Shown piece after piece: positions 34,459 to 45,480 of a DNA stretch of 64,000 nt. Below the pieces are notes generated by a model that saw only the letters and a list, made by a program, of their open reading frames with translations, was not told where the DNA came from and made no database searches. The stretch comes from Alisma plantago-aquatica. Its lineage: Eukaryota > Streptophyta > Magnoliopsida > Alismatales > Alismataceae. Made by a program: the position numbers and the translations under genes. Location of the stretch: the NCBI GenBank assembly GCA_963693085.1, contig OY856413.1, forward strand, positions 746,391,056 to 746,455,055. Direction: 5' to 3'. Position 1 is the first letter of the stretch; every line of letters starts with the position of its first letter.

Positions 34459-36127
34459 ATGAGGTCCCAACGCCGGAAACGTGCCGTTCCCGCCCCTGCT
34501 CCTGCGGTTCCTCTTGCGCCTAGGTATATGGTGTTTGATAATCTTTCTTTTGTTGACAATGCTGCTATTGCTCGCTACAAAGAGCTCCTTCCTCGCTCTC
34601 CCTTTCCTTTTCGAGCTCTTTATCAGCCCCATAGCTTTCACGCCGACCTTTTCGAAGCTTGTCAACTCTTTCGCACACATCATCTTGAAGCTCTTTGTAT
34701 TGAGGATGCCCGTTTTCATAACCTAAAATACAGCTCCAAAGCTGTACGTCAATTCTACGCTAACTTGCGGTGGAATTACGACTCTTTGGTTCCCCCTTCG
34801 GACACCTCAATCGTTTTTACGTCTATGATTTCCGGCCAACCTTTCCATATTACTGAACGCTCGTTCAATCTCTATCTCAATGGCAATGTTGGCACGGCTT
34901 CGTGGATTACCGATTACCCTGCTTATCTTGATCTCTTGTATCCCGAGGACGTCTATAGGACCATTGAGGTTGACTTGACTGATATTCATAAGTTTCTCAA
35001 GCAACCCGATTTTCCTTATAGAAAGAAGGGCACTCTGCCATCTTCTGCCCTGTCCTCTCCTCGCCGTGTTTTGGCGTTCGTTCTCAGTTGCAATGTCCAT
35101 CCGAAGAAGAATCAAACGGACATCGCCGAGAATACGGTCATGATGATGTATCTTCTGTTGAACAACCAAGGAGTCAAATGGGCTCGTTACATCCTTCACC
35201 ATATGACTTGTTTTGACTCGGGAAAGAACACCAAGGGCACGCATCTTCCATATCCTGCCCTAATTTGTGGTCTTTTCCAGCATGCCACTGGAAAGTCTCT
35301 CTTTTCCGATTTTCTCTACCGCCCTGATCGTAAGGGAGTTTATATCAGTGAGACCACTCTTCAAAAGAGTGTCCCTACCTCTGGTGCATCATCTTCTTCT
35401 GCTCCACCTCCACCTCCATCATCATCTGATGCACCTCCTCCTCCACCCTCCACAGCTGCACCACCTCCTCCTGAACCATCTTTCCGACCTCCTCCGCAGC
35501 CGGCTTTTGCTGACTTCCATGTCTCCAATGAGGCCCTCATGGGGTACCTCATGCATCAGCAAGCCTACAACATGCAGGTCCAGCAACATCACCATCAGGA
35601 TCTGTGCCACATCATGTCTTCCATGTCTTTGACCTGCCCTCAGCCCTACCCCACCTACGAGCCCTACCCCGGTGGTGACTACGCATCTTTTGCGTATAGT
35701 CAGTTTTATCCTCCTCCCCCCCCCTTCTGCTTCCGTTGATCACTCTACAGGTGGATATTCTCCTCCGGTTCTGGCGCTCCCAGGTGGCCGTTTGTCTGAG
35801 CTTCTGGCCCAGTACACTTCTTCTGCTCCCCCTATTGAGGTTGCCTATGAGTTACATGCTCTAGGTATGTCTTGGGCCGAGCAGAGTGCGAGGTGGCCCG
35901 GGCGTGCTTTCGGTCCTCCAGACGAGGATATGGCTGACCAGGAGGATGCTGAGACTGACGCTGATGAGGCTACTGCGACGGATGCTGAAGACGAGGATGC
36001 GGATGACGATGCCGATGCTGAAGACGAGGCTACACCAGCTGCTGCTCCTCCTTCTGATGATGGAGATGAGGACTACCAGCCCGACGAGGACATGGAGGCT
36101 GCCGTTGATGATGTTGACATAGATTAG
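34459..36127 (+). CDS. ORF3 of the SIRE-type element (plant transposon-protein-like), frameshifted
   Basis: The first ATG of this frame is at 34459 (MRSQRRKRAVPAP). Residues about 30-290 resemble the 'putative plant transposon protein' domain family: KAVRQFYANLRW, RSFNLYLNGN, a long middle, then LLLNNQGVKWARYILHH and HLPYPALICGLFQHATG. A Pro/Ser-rich linker, a His/Gln patch and a strongly acidic C-terminus (Asp/Glu/Ala repeats, about 35930-36100) follow. The frame is lost in a run of nine C (35716-35724), giving a stop at 35737-35739. The downstream frame, open to 36127, carries the rest, so this is one gene with a recent 1-base slip. No transmembrane segment or signal peptide is visible, so it does not look like an envelope protein although it sits where SIRE elements carry env-like ORFs. 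Function unknown. Confidence 0.75.
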
Positions 36128-36729
36128 TGTAGCTTAGAGTTGATGTGTCTAGTTTAGTCTCGGATGACCATGATATATCTTTTTGGACTATGATTGTATT
36201 ATTTACATTAGGCACATCATCTGAGTTGTACTATTGCTACTCCATTTGTCCGTGTAGTTTTTGTCTTATGTTTTCTTTTGGAAACACTTTGTATGGCTTA
36301 TCTTATAGTATGTTCCATATTTTGATGACTGACAGGTGTTTTGCTTTCGTGCTTTATCTTGGTATTTATCTGTCTCTCTGTGTTTTGGTTGATTGAGTGT
36401 TTGGAGAAGACCTTGCTTTTATGCTCTTCTACCCCCCTGCCTTTTTGAGATGACAAAGGGGGAGAAAGACCTCAATCATATTGTTTTTATTGCTTGTATG
36501 GTTCTTTTCTTGTCTATAAACTGAAATGCATCTAGACTTGTTTAGAATCATATAATATCTATATATGCTATGGTTGCTTGTGTGTTAACTAACTATGCAG
36601 GAACGAGTAAGCATGAATTGAGGGGGAGCATTACAGATTGATCATATTTGCATCCCCTTGCAATTCCCTAAAGAAAAGGTATAATTTTCACATTCTTTTC
36701 AATATGTTGAGGAATGGTTTGTCATTGTC

Positions 36730-36743
36730 AAAAAGGGGGAGAA
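36730..36743 (+). other. Polypurine tract of SIRE-type element
   Basis: AAAAAGGGGGAGAA directly abuts the TGTTGACC start of the 3' LTR. A second GAGGGGGAGCATT purine block lies at about 36619-36631. Confidence 0.93.
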
Positions 36744-38284
36744 TGTTGACCTAGGTGTCGCACATTGCCCATATTTTGATAATGACTTAACCATTCCATT
36801 CATATGTATCTAACAAATCTATTTGAGATCATTGTAGATATTAGATACAAGAAAAGAATCACTTTTATTTCCAAAGCTACTCTTCCGGCACATGCAAAAC
36901 ATGTGACTTTTAACCGCTTTGTAATATAGCCCTTAGAGGCTTAGAACATTTTATGTAATCACTCATAATCATGTTTTGCATTGTATCTAAGATGGATAAA
37001 ATGATTGGGACTCAAAAATCCATCGTTTGTACAGTTTATGAAAATTCCAAAATACCCTTAAACAGGGATTTTGTCGGCCGAATTCCAAACTCGGCCGATC
37101 CATATATTCTGGAATTTTTTGGGCTGTCGGCCGAGTTTCCAACTCAGCCGATCCCTGTTCGGTCGAGTTTCAATGGTAGGAAACTCGGCTGATTCACTGA
37201 TCAGTCAAGACTGAAGGTCGACCGATCGGTCGAGTTTCCCCATGGAAACTCGGCCGACAGTCTATCTCTCAGACTTGTCGCCTAGTGTGTCGGCCGAATT
37301 GCCTTTTATGAAACTCGGCCGATCGGACTGTACTGGAATGCAGAAAAAGCAATTCCAACCGTTGGAGGAGTAGGTGGGACTCAAAATAGATCCGTTGCAA
37401 GTTGTAAAACGGCTAGTTTGTGCCACTTAACTCTCCCAACCTCAAAGGGACACCCTCAACTATAAATAGGACCTCTTGGACTTCATTCCAAGGTTGCTCA
37501 TTCACATATGCTTGGTCCTAGCCTTAGTTGAGTGGTTTCTAATCCTTTGAGCCCCTTTCTCTCTCTACCTTCAAAGCAAATTCGTGAGTATGAGTGAGTT
37601 AGGATCCCATGTATGAGAGCTATCATTTGCAATCTTGTAAAGCTCTCCTTTCCACTTCTCCCATCTCCATTCTCTATGAAGATTGATTGAAGTTTCTTCT
37701 CCGAGTGAAAGAGAAGAAGGTTGTTGTTCTTCCCCAAGTGAAGGAGAAGAAGGCTAGCTGCTCCAGGCCTCCAAGTGAAGGAGGAAGGTGCTAAAGCTCT
37801 CCAAGTGAAGGAGAGGTGCAAGGCAAAGCTCAAGCAAGATAGGTAAATCCTGCAAGGCCGAAGACTAGAGCAAGAGTGGGTAATTCCTTTGAAGAAGGTG
37901 GAAGACTACTTGCTTGGTGGGTAAGTCCTTGGTGAGGTAGAAGATCTTGGCTTGATATATAAGTCCTTGGATGGTTGGTAGTTGTAGCTTGTAATCTTAT
38001 TGTGTGATATATATAAGAGAACCAAGTTACAAATCCTAGAGCCTAACCAACTCTAGGTAGTGGACTGACATTGCTCCTAAGTTTAGGACATGGAACCACT
38101 CTAAACCACCTGTCCAAGTGCATGCTTTCCTTGTCTCTTATCCTTGCTTTGTATGCTAGTTTAGGACATCAAATTGCTGTTTTGAATTAAGTTCTGCACT
38201 TAATATAATTTGGTGGTCTAATCACTCTTGTGGAGTTTGTGAAGCTCTATTCAACCCCCCCTTCTAGAGCCCATTGATCCAACA
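36744..38284 (+). repeat. 3' LTR of the SIRE-type element
   Basis: Same length as the 5' LTR (1541 bp), with about nine transitions and no indels seen. Carries the same TCGGCCGA cluster (37074-37324) and TATA box (37460-37470). It ends ATCCAACA, followed by GAAGG. Confidence 0.97.
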
Positions 38285-38289
38285 GAAGG

Positions 38290-39905
38290 CAGCACCAGTT
38301 GATGTACATAGCCAGGTATGAGCTATGGTAGTTATGATCTATTTGAATGGGCCTTGTGAGGCATAAAGTGTTGATAATGTAAAGGGTCTTATGACCTGAT
38401 GATGGATTATTTCCTTGCATGAGATAATTTATTCAAATGATGAGGTGAGGAGTTGTCACCCCAAGATATGTCGTCCTTGTGATGGAACAAGTTGAAAAAC
38501 AGATAGGAAGTGATGAGATCACACCTTATGTGCTTCAGTATGTCCTGGTGATGTGTGATACCCTTGTTTATGTAGATTTTTGTTTAGAGGTTGTACGATG
38601 TAACTTGATTGATGCTGAAAAATGCTTAAATTGGTCTAATAAATCAAGTGGAATCTAATAGTATAGTTTGCCCTGTGCCATAGATCCATACAGTGTTAGC
38701 ACTTGCTGAATGGTGAAATGAGTTTAACTCAGAACCCATATTGTTGAATATGTGGGGTGTAAGTTGAGGTAACTCCTTATGTCTTGGATGTATATGCAAA
38801 ACAGGATTGGACGTGAACCATACCTGGAAGGGTATGGTTTTCAACCATAGCTTCATGAAATGTAACATAAGATTGGTTGCATGACATACTTGGAAGAGTA
38901 CGGTTGTGGTTGTAACTCACTAGTGTTGTGACATGTGCCAAGGCGGGCTAAATCTGTATATCTAGACTATACATCACTGGAAGTAGTTGACTTATGATGT
39001 CACTACATGTTCACTCGTATTGATCAAGGAAGGTGAGGTCGTGGATTTAGGCTCTTCCACTAGACCTTGTATGGAACCGATTCTGGCTTCTCAAGTGGTC
39101 GGTGGGATTTGGGTGGTATGACTCAAATCCTTGGGGCATAATAAAATACATAATCAGCCGTGAAGTATAATTGTATTGGATCAAAATATGAAAATATTGG
39201 ATGAGGCCTTGCTTGATCTTTATACAATGTTGTTGATAGGAAATATACATGTTCTTCATATTCCTTTTTCAATTGTTAAGATGTTTCTTAATTCAACAGT
39301 AATTTGTCTTCCTATTAATAGTGAATACCCGCTTCACATAGTTGTAATTATATTGCTACTTAGTTTGTCTTATCTGTGATAATAATAGAGTTGGTGGTGA
39401 GTTATATCTCCCATTGAGATTTGGAATATTACCATGTAGGTTTCCCACACCCTTTTTAGGTGGTCATGCACGAAGAGGTAGAGATTGTGCAGCAGAGGTT
39501 GAGAAGCGGCAAGAGGATGAGTAGCTGATGAGGTTGGAAGTGATGATGGATGTCTTTTATTGATAAGAGTCCTAGAGTTGTCTGTGTACACTCGGGTCTT
39601 TGGGAAACATTTTGTAGATGTTTTACGAATGTGCTTTCTTTATGTGGCTGGCTTGTATACATGTTATGTGCAGATGTTGTGGAATCATGTATATATGTTT
39701 GGAACACGTTCTCTGGTAACATGTTAGTAGCATGCCTTGTATATGCTTTAAGGCATGATAGGGCTTGTATATAAAAGTTCTTGTTGTTTGGCAATTTTAT
39801 GAAAATGGTTTTAATTAATAGTGTTTTTCTAATAATACACTTATTAATCTCTCTTCTGCGGTTTTGTTTTGAGTAATCTCGCTTTATGTGGAGTGGGGTG
39901 TCACA
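38290..39905 (+). repeat. 5' LTR of gypsy element B, right part
   Basis: Resumes after the SIRE element and its second GAAGG (38285-38289). It matches about 57270-58890, including the CACCAGTTGATGTACATAGCC block at the junction and the final GTGTCACA. Confidence 0.93.
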
Positions 39906-39910
39906 TTTGG

Positions 39911-39922
39911 TGGTATCAGAGC
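39911..39922 (+). other. Primer-binding site, tRNA-iMet, gypsy element B
   Basis: TGGTATCAGAGC, six bases into the internal region after ...GTGTCACA: an exact match to the common iMet site. Confidence 0.92.
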
Positions 39923-40036
39923 TTTAGGTTTGCTGAGTCTATAGGGACCTAGGACTAGAGTTTGTGTCTGTTCTAGTATCCTCTAGTATGTATTAGTCAC
40001 TTTTGCTTATGTAGAAGAAGAAGAGAAATCTCAAAG

Positions 40037-40642
40037 ATGTCTGGAGAACATGAAGAACATGTTGCTGAGAGAAGTGTTGTTGCATGAGGTGGTGGTGCAA
40101 GGAACCAGGCACGAGAAGATTGGGTGCCTGAAGTCTCCCAATTTGACTCAGCCATGATAGAAAACCATGCCTTTTAGTCTCTTTTTGGGCATTTTATGGC
40201 TACTATGACTCATATGGTAGACAGGATGTCTGCACCTCAGCCTAGGGCATTGGTTCCCCATACTGAATCTTTGGGCACTGGGAGACTTTCAAGCAGCTTT
40301 TCCGTGTTGGAGCAGTTGAGTATGTAGGGATAGCTGACCCGGAGGATGCGGATATGTGGCTGACTGAGCTTGAAAAGGCTTTTAAGATCCGAAGTATCCC
40401 TAAAGAAGAATAGTTTGTTTCTAGAAACCCCATTAGTCAGTTTTGTAGTGTTGCAGGATGTGTGTCCTTCCTGTGTCCTCTCCTTTTTCGGACACAACAT
40501 TCAAGTGGATCTTATACCACTTTACATACATGGATTCGATGTGATCCTTGGAATGGATACCCTAGAGAAGTATAGAGTGGCCTTGGATTGTAGTTCCAAG
40601 CAAGTGACATTTGTGGATGGTAGTGAGATGTGGATCTTCCAA
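40037..40642 (+). pseudogene. Gag and protease remnant of gypsy element B
   Basis: Begins ATGTCTGGAGAACATGAAG and soon hits stops. A gag capsid-type start (GAVEYVGIADPEDADMWL, about 40310-40370) is followed after a large internal deletion by the end of a retropepsin. At 40480-40640 the retropepsin end reads VDLIPLYIHGFDVILGMDTL and the block WIFQ. The central capsid, zinc knuckle and protease DTG are gone. The frame is then broken at 40642 by the CACTA insertion and resumes after 52047. Confidence 0.85.
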
Positions 40643-40732
40643 CACTAGTACATAACCGGCCTTTAGTGTCAGTTATTTAAGGCCTTTAGTGTCAGTTTCT
40701 AAGCAACACCTATGTGGGCGCCGCTAAAAGCC
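40643..40732 (+). repeat. Left CACTA terminus and subterminal repeats
   Basis: CACTAGTACATAACC, then two copies of GGCCTTTAGTGTCAGT at about 40658-40697. Cut short by the solo LTR 95 bp in. Confidence 0.88.
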
Positions 40733-42869
40733 CAACCTATGGGCTCTGATCTCCAAAGTCCGAGATGAACACATGAACTTCGAAGTAAACATAGCGGAAG
40801 CGATTCGTTTAGCAGCGGAATACCAAAAATCAGCGGAAAATAAAACTTTTTGAGATAAGACATTGAAACCATAAAAACTCCTTTCATAGATTCAAGATAA
40901 ACTGTTTACATCTCTGTTAATTACTTCTTGAGTAGTTATACACAGCATGCTACAAAATCTCAAGAGATGAATCAAAACTCAAACCATAACTCTAAGGACC
41001 TGAGAGTACAGAGGACGCATAGGACTGACTATCTATCTATATAACTCAGCAGTCTGAATCTCCACCTGAGATTTACTACTGCTCCGGGTGCTGCTGCTGC
41101 TGATACTGGTCACCTGGAGATTGGTCCCTTCATCCTTGGTGACCACCTAAAAAGTTGAAATCTACGGGGTGAGACAATTTTAAATAATTGTCCCAGCGGG
41201 GGTTATAACTCTTCACCAGAAACATGATTATTACAGAATAAGAGAATAACAGTACACAAGGAAGTCATATATATTTTAGGAGTAGTTAGAACAGTGTATC
41301 ATAGATTCTAAACTATACCTCCTACTAGAAGTAAAGCATCTCTAAGATAAACCCACATATCACTTTTCTTTTAGAAATAAAAGGACATGTATGACATCTA
41401 TTTATTATAAATCCATCATCACCACACTGGCTCTCTTCAGGCTTATATCATATGTCCATCACCTGGCATTATAATAAGGGATATCATGGCCTGTAGCCAT
41501 ACCCATTCCTACAAAGTGTTAGGATTCCAAATCCATAACATAACTGTATGATTAGTACACATGAAAACATACTTAACCATACTCAAGTGACACAAGGGTT
41601 ATTTACATTCATCACCCATAAGTCTGCAGTTAAGCCTTTCATAGGATTATCTTGTAATAGAACTTCACATAGTAACACTCTATATTAGGATCACATTTCA
41701 TAATTTAACATAGGGATATCAATCCCTAAACATCTTATCACTAAGAATCCAGAAAGTGAGAGTCCAAACCCCTGGACTACTTATAACATTTATTACCAAT
41801 AACATATTATTTTATCTGGTCATCTAAATAATATGACCTTTGATGATCATCAGCGCATATTACTCATGACTCATTCAACCTATCAAACTCATAAGTTATC
41901 ACTTATCAGATAACATACATGTTCTTGAATATTAAACATTAGCATAGCAGCTAAGAAAGAAGGATACTAAATGTAACAAGTCTAACTTACATCAATTACC
42001 ATTTCTCAATTCTCTCATCACAAGTCATCTGTTAAGCATGACCTTGATGGTACTCATAGCTCTCACAGCCCATAAATCTCATAAGATGCCACTAACAAGG
42101 CACCAGGATATATCACTATTCATAAAGCTAACAACATGCTTTCAATGAATATAGCATCATTATCCATACCTGGATATGATCATCCTCATATAGGAACCTG
42201 CACGGTCAATTCAACTGATAAAAGTAAATAACTCATTTAAAGAAGTTGTATCTCCCTACTCATACGAGAGCTAGGTTTCCCTGATTTTCATCAATTAGGG
42301 TTTACTATTCACAATACATGTCATCACCCTAGAATTAGGGTTTACTACTCACCTCATGATGAATTGATCTCATAACATCACCATGTATGAGAAACATCAT
42401 CATTAAAGACCTCAGATAAGATTAAGATTTATCAATTATCATAATTAGGGTTTCCATGATTTCACATAGTGGATCATACCCTATTCGTGCACATTCATGT
42501 ATATTGAAGGTATTTTACTTGAGTTTCCACCATAATTGGTACTTCCTCTCTCCTCTAACTAGTAGATGGTGATTACACCACTCTAGATTAGGTTGGGTTA
42601 AGTCCTCATTGACTAACACAAGTCAACACATCACCATCATGTGATTAGGGTTTGATTAAAACAAGGTATCACTCAATTGAACCTCTCAAGGGCATTTTGG
42701 TAATTTACCCATTGATCATCATTATGGGTCAATTCATTAGTCACTTAGTCCCTTAATATCTTAAGTTACCATTAGGGTTTAGATTAGATCATCATTGAAC
42801 CATTTACACCTTCAAGTGATTAAGTATAAACAACCTTGAAGGTCTCCAATTGGTTTCAACCTTCAACCT

Positions 42870-43290
42870 CCAACCCGTTTGAATTTTAAACGACATTGAA
42901 CTCGTTTAATCTCAAACGACCTTGAACCCATTTGAGCCTTAAACGAGTATGGACCCATTTAGGCTTAAACGAGTGTGACCCCATTTAAGCTTAAAAGAGT
43001 GCGAACCCGTTTGAGCCTAAACGAGTGTGAACCCGTTTGAGCCTAAACGAGTGTGGACCCGTTTGAGCCTAAACGAGTGTCAACCCATTTGAGCCTAAAC
43101 GAGTGTGGACCCGTTTGAGCCTAAACGAGTGTCAACCCATTTGAGCCTAAACGAGTGTGGACTCGTTTGAGCTGAAATGGGTGTCAACCCATTTGAGCCT
43201 AAACGAGTGTGGACCCGTTTGAGCCTAAACGAGTGTCAACCCATTTGAGCCTAAACGAGTGTGGACCCGTTTGAGCTGAAACGGCTGTGG
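42870..43290. repeat. 26-bp minisatellite with 52-bp higher-order pattern
   Basis: About sixteen units of the type ACCCGTTTGAGCCTAAACGA plus GTGTGG. In the centre, units with GGACCCG alternate regularly with units with CAACCCA, giving a 52-bp dimer period. Units at the left edge are more degenerate. Each unit contains the near-palindrome CGTTTGAGCCTAAACG. Confidence 0.92.
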
Positions 43291-43559
43291 TCATGAAAGG
43301 TGATATAAAGGTTATGATAGAAAAGGATATCCTATGTTGAAGCCTTCAATTGGCCCAAGCCATGTTAACCACTTACAAATTGAGTCAATTAGGATGAGCC
43401 TCAAACAATTGGACACCAAATTGACCTTCAATTGGAAGCCAATTAGAGTTAAGTCTAACTCAATTAAGGTTTCCAATCGGCTAATCATCAAATTTCAACA
43501 ATGTGAATCAAATCAAGGTTGAACCTATCAATTGAACTCCAATTGGACCCAAACTTGGC

Positions 43560-44280
43560 CCAAACGGTCTTGAGATCGTTTGGATGACCTCCAAACAATC
43601 TTGAGACCGTTTGCCCAAAGTTTGGCCAAAAACCAAGTCGGTTGGATTAGGGTTGAACTTGAATTAGGTCTAAAATCAGCATTTTTATCGATTCATCAAC
43701 TTATTACAATTGGACCCTCAACCCATCAAATTACCTCAACTTTAGACCTTCAAACGGTCTTGAGTTGTGCCCAAACGGTCTTGAGACCGTTTGGAGGAAC
43801 CCCCAAATGATCTTGAGACCGTTTGGGTCCTTCAACCCAAAACTCAACAAAATCTATATATGAAAACAGCAATTTCAGCCCGATTAGGGTTAGGATGTTG
43901 AAGTGCCTTCAACTCTCAATTGGTTAAGAATTTAACTTTGATTCTTTGCAGAAATGAAATTCAACATATTATGAACAGGAATCTCAAACGGTCAACGCTT
44001 GGTGAACTCACTCAAACGGGTTGAACCCGTTTGCCCAAAAAGTTCAAGTTAATCAGTTTGGAAAAATCAGCACTTAATTCAATTCGATTGCCTAATTAAT
44101 TGGCCTTCAACCTACGATTCCTTTGGAGTTAACCCCTCAAATTTGGTGGATCATTAGCCTACATGATTATGAACAGGAATCCCAAACGGTCAACGCTTGG
44201 TCAACGCCCTAAAATGGGTTGAACCCGTTTGCTCCAACCGGCCTTGTGAACCCGTTTGCCCTTCAAACGGTTTGGTCAGA
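43560..44280. repeat. Hairpin-forming AAACGG motifs in the solo LTR
   Basis: Several copies of AAACGGTCTTGAGACCGTTT (9-bp arms, 2-bp loop) at about 43563-43830, and two of AAACGGGTTGAACCCGTTT type near 44013-44031 and 44213-44232. A segment starting GAACAGGAATC at 43975 repeats at 44171 (TCAACGCTTGGT included). Confidence 0.85.
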
Positions 44281-45480
44281 GGGGGGGACACAGGACCGTT
44301 TGATAAAGTAACTTTGGTAATCACGCCCATCTTCTTCAACCTCTGTCAAGGTAAGTTATTCCACCGTTTTACTTGCAAAAGTGCAAGGAAGAAGGGAGGT
44401 AGAAGAATAACTAAGTACTAGAATTGCAAGAACAAAACATGCATATAAAGTGTAGAGTTTAGAATTATAAAACCCGCCTTAAATGATGTTCTTGGAGCTC
44501 CAAGCTTCAAGTCTCTAATGGCGTCTTGAACTCCACAACTTGGTCAAGGGTGATTCCTCCAAAGAAAGGTATGAATGGATGGCTAGAACAAGAAAACTAA
44601 GTGAGTTATCCACAAAACCAAGCTTGCATGATGAATTCACCCAAGAATCCGAGCTTGAAGATGGTTCTTCTCGCCTTAGAACTACTTGGTCGCCTCCCTG
44701 AGCTCCAGAGCTTGCCTTATACATTTTGAGAAAGAAGATAAGTGAAGAGAAATGAAGGATCGTTCACTTGGTTTACAAGGAAAAGGGCTTATATACTTTA
44801 GGCCATTTTACACCATAAGGACCTCTAAAGCATGGGATTTTCATCTAAGTCCCTCCTTGCTTCTTAGGCACGTCCAAGCCATCTAAACTTAAACCAAGTT
44901 CATAAAATCTCAAGATTTAAGGGTAGAAAAGATCAACTTTCAACTAGGGTACACATATGAAGATCTTCATACACATACATGGTGAATTTTATGCACAAAG
45001 ATTACTTTTCTTATTTGATTATTTATTGATGCATCTCTTTCATCATTTATACTCTAAATGATGCCAAGAGTCATATAAGATGCTCTACAAGGTGTACTTT
45101 ACAAGTTTAATTTGGGTAAATTGCACTTTACTCCAAATTAAGGTTTTTAAGCACCAGGATCATTCCACAAGCTGCATCTGAATGCCCAAGCTTGAAAAAT
45201 CCATCATGCCTCATCAGATTCACTCTTATGATGTTTCATCATCAAGGGTACATCTTAACCTGTGAACTCTGCAAGTTAAACCTCTTAACTGGATAATTGC
45301 ACATAGGTCCCTGCATTGCAAAACAATACTACAACATTATTCCTAGGGGACAGGAATGGAAACATATGTTCCTTAGGAGCTTTTATTACCTGTTAAAAGA
45401 TAATTACAAGTGTTTAATTACATATTTAGGAAAAACTTCTAGGGTTAGGTTATAACCTAGGTTAGGGATGTTACACAACC

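Larger units (their letters stand above)
27135..38289 (+). mobile_element. SIRE-type Ty1/copia retrotransposon, complete and young
   Basis: Identical-length LTRs (1541 bp each) at 27140-28680 and 36744-38284 are flanked by GAAGG on both sides. By eye they differ at about nine positions, all transitions. An exact iMet primer-binding site, long gag and pol ORFs, a third ORF after pol and a long purine tract are all present. Pol order is protease, integrase, RT, RNase H (copia order). A third ORF after pol and an iMet primer fit the SIRE/Maximus lineage. The only clear lesion is a 1-base frameshift in ORF3. It sits in the 5' LTR of gypsy element B. Confidence 0.95.
40733..45480 (-). mobile_element. 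Solo LTR (4.74 kb) of a gypsy family, inside the CACTA element
   Basis: The element 40738-45475 is flanked by CAACC (40733-40737 and 45476-45480). On the minus strand it starts TGTAACATCCCTAACC, a common gypsy LTR start, and ends ...GAGCCCATA, where CA is expected. There is no internal coding region, so it is a solo LTR left by recombination. A GAGATCAGAGCCC stretch near the end resembles a primer site, but it lies inside the target duplications. Candidate TATA on the minus strand: AAGTATATAAGCCC at 44785-44798. Contains a 26-bp minisatellite and many hairpin motifs. Confidence 0.75.

Noticed and set aside
35361..35610. Gly/Asp-rich and Arg-rich minus-strand ORFs
   Set aside because: Antisense shadows of the Pro-rich codons of ORF3.
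39456..39794. Minus-strand ORF of 112 residues
   Set aside because: It lies in the gypsy B 5' LTR and is not preserved in the matching stretch of the 3' LTR (58477-58760).
40742..40757. GAGATCAGAGCCC (minus strand) as a primer-binding site
   Set aside because: It lies within the CAACC-bounded solo LTR, not after it, and differs from the iMet site. It is kept only as a resemblance.
42870..43290. CRISPR-like regular array
   Set aside because: 26-bp units are directly adjacent with no unique spacers, in plant LTR sequence. It is a minisatellite.
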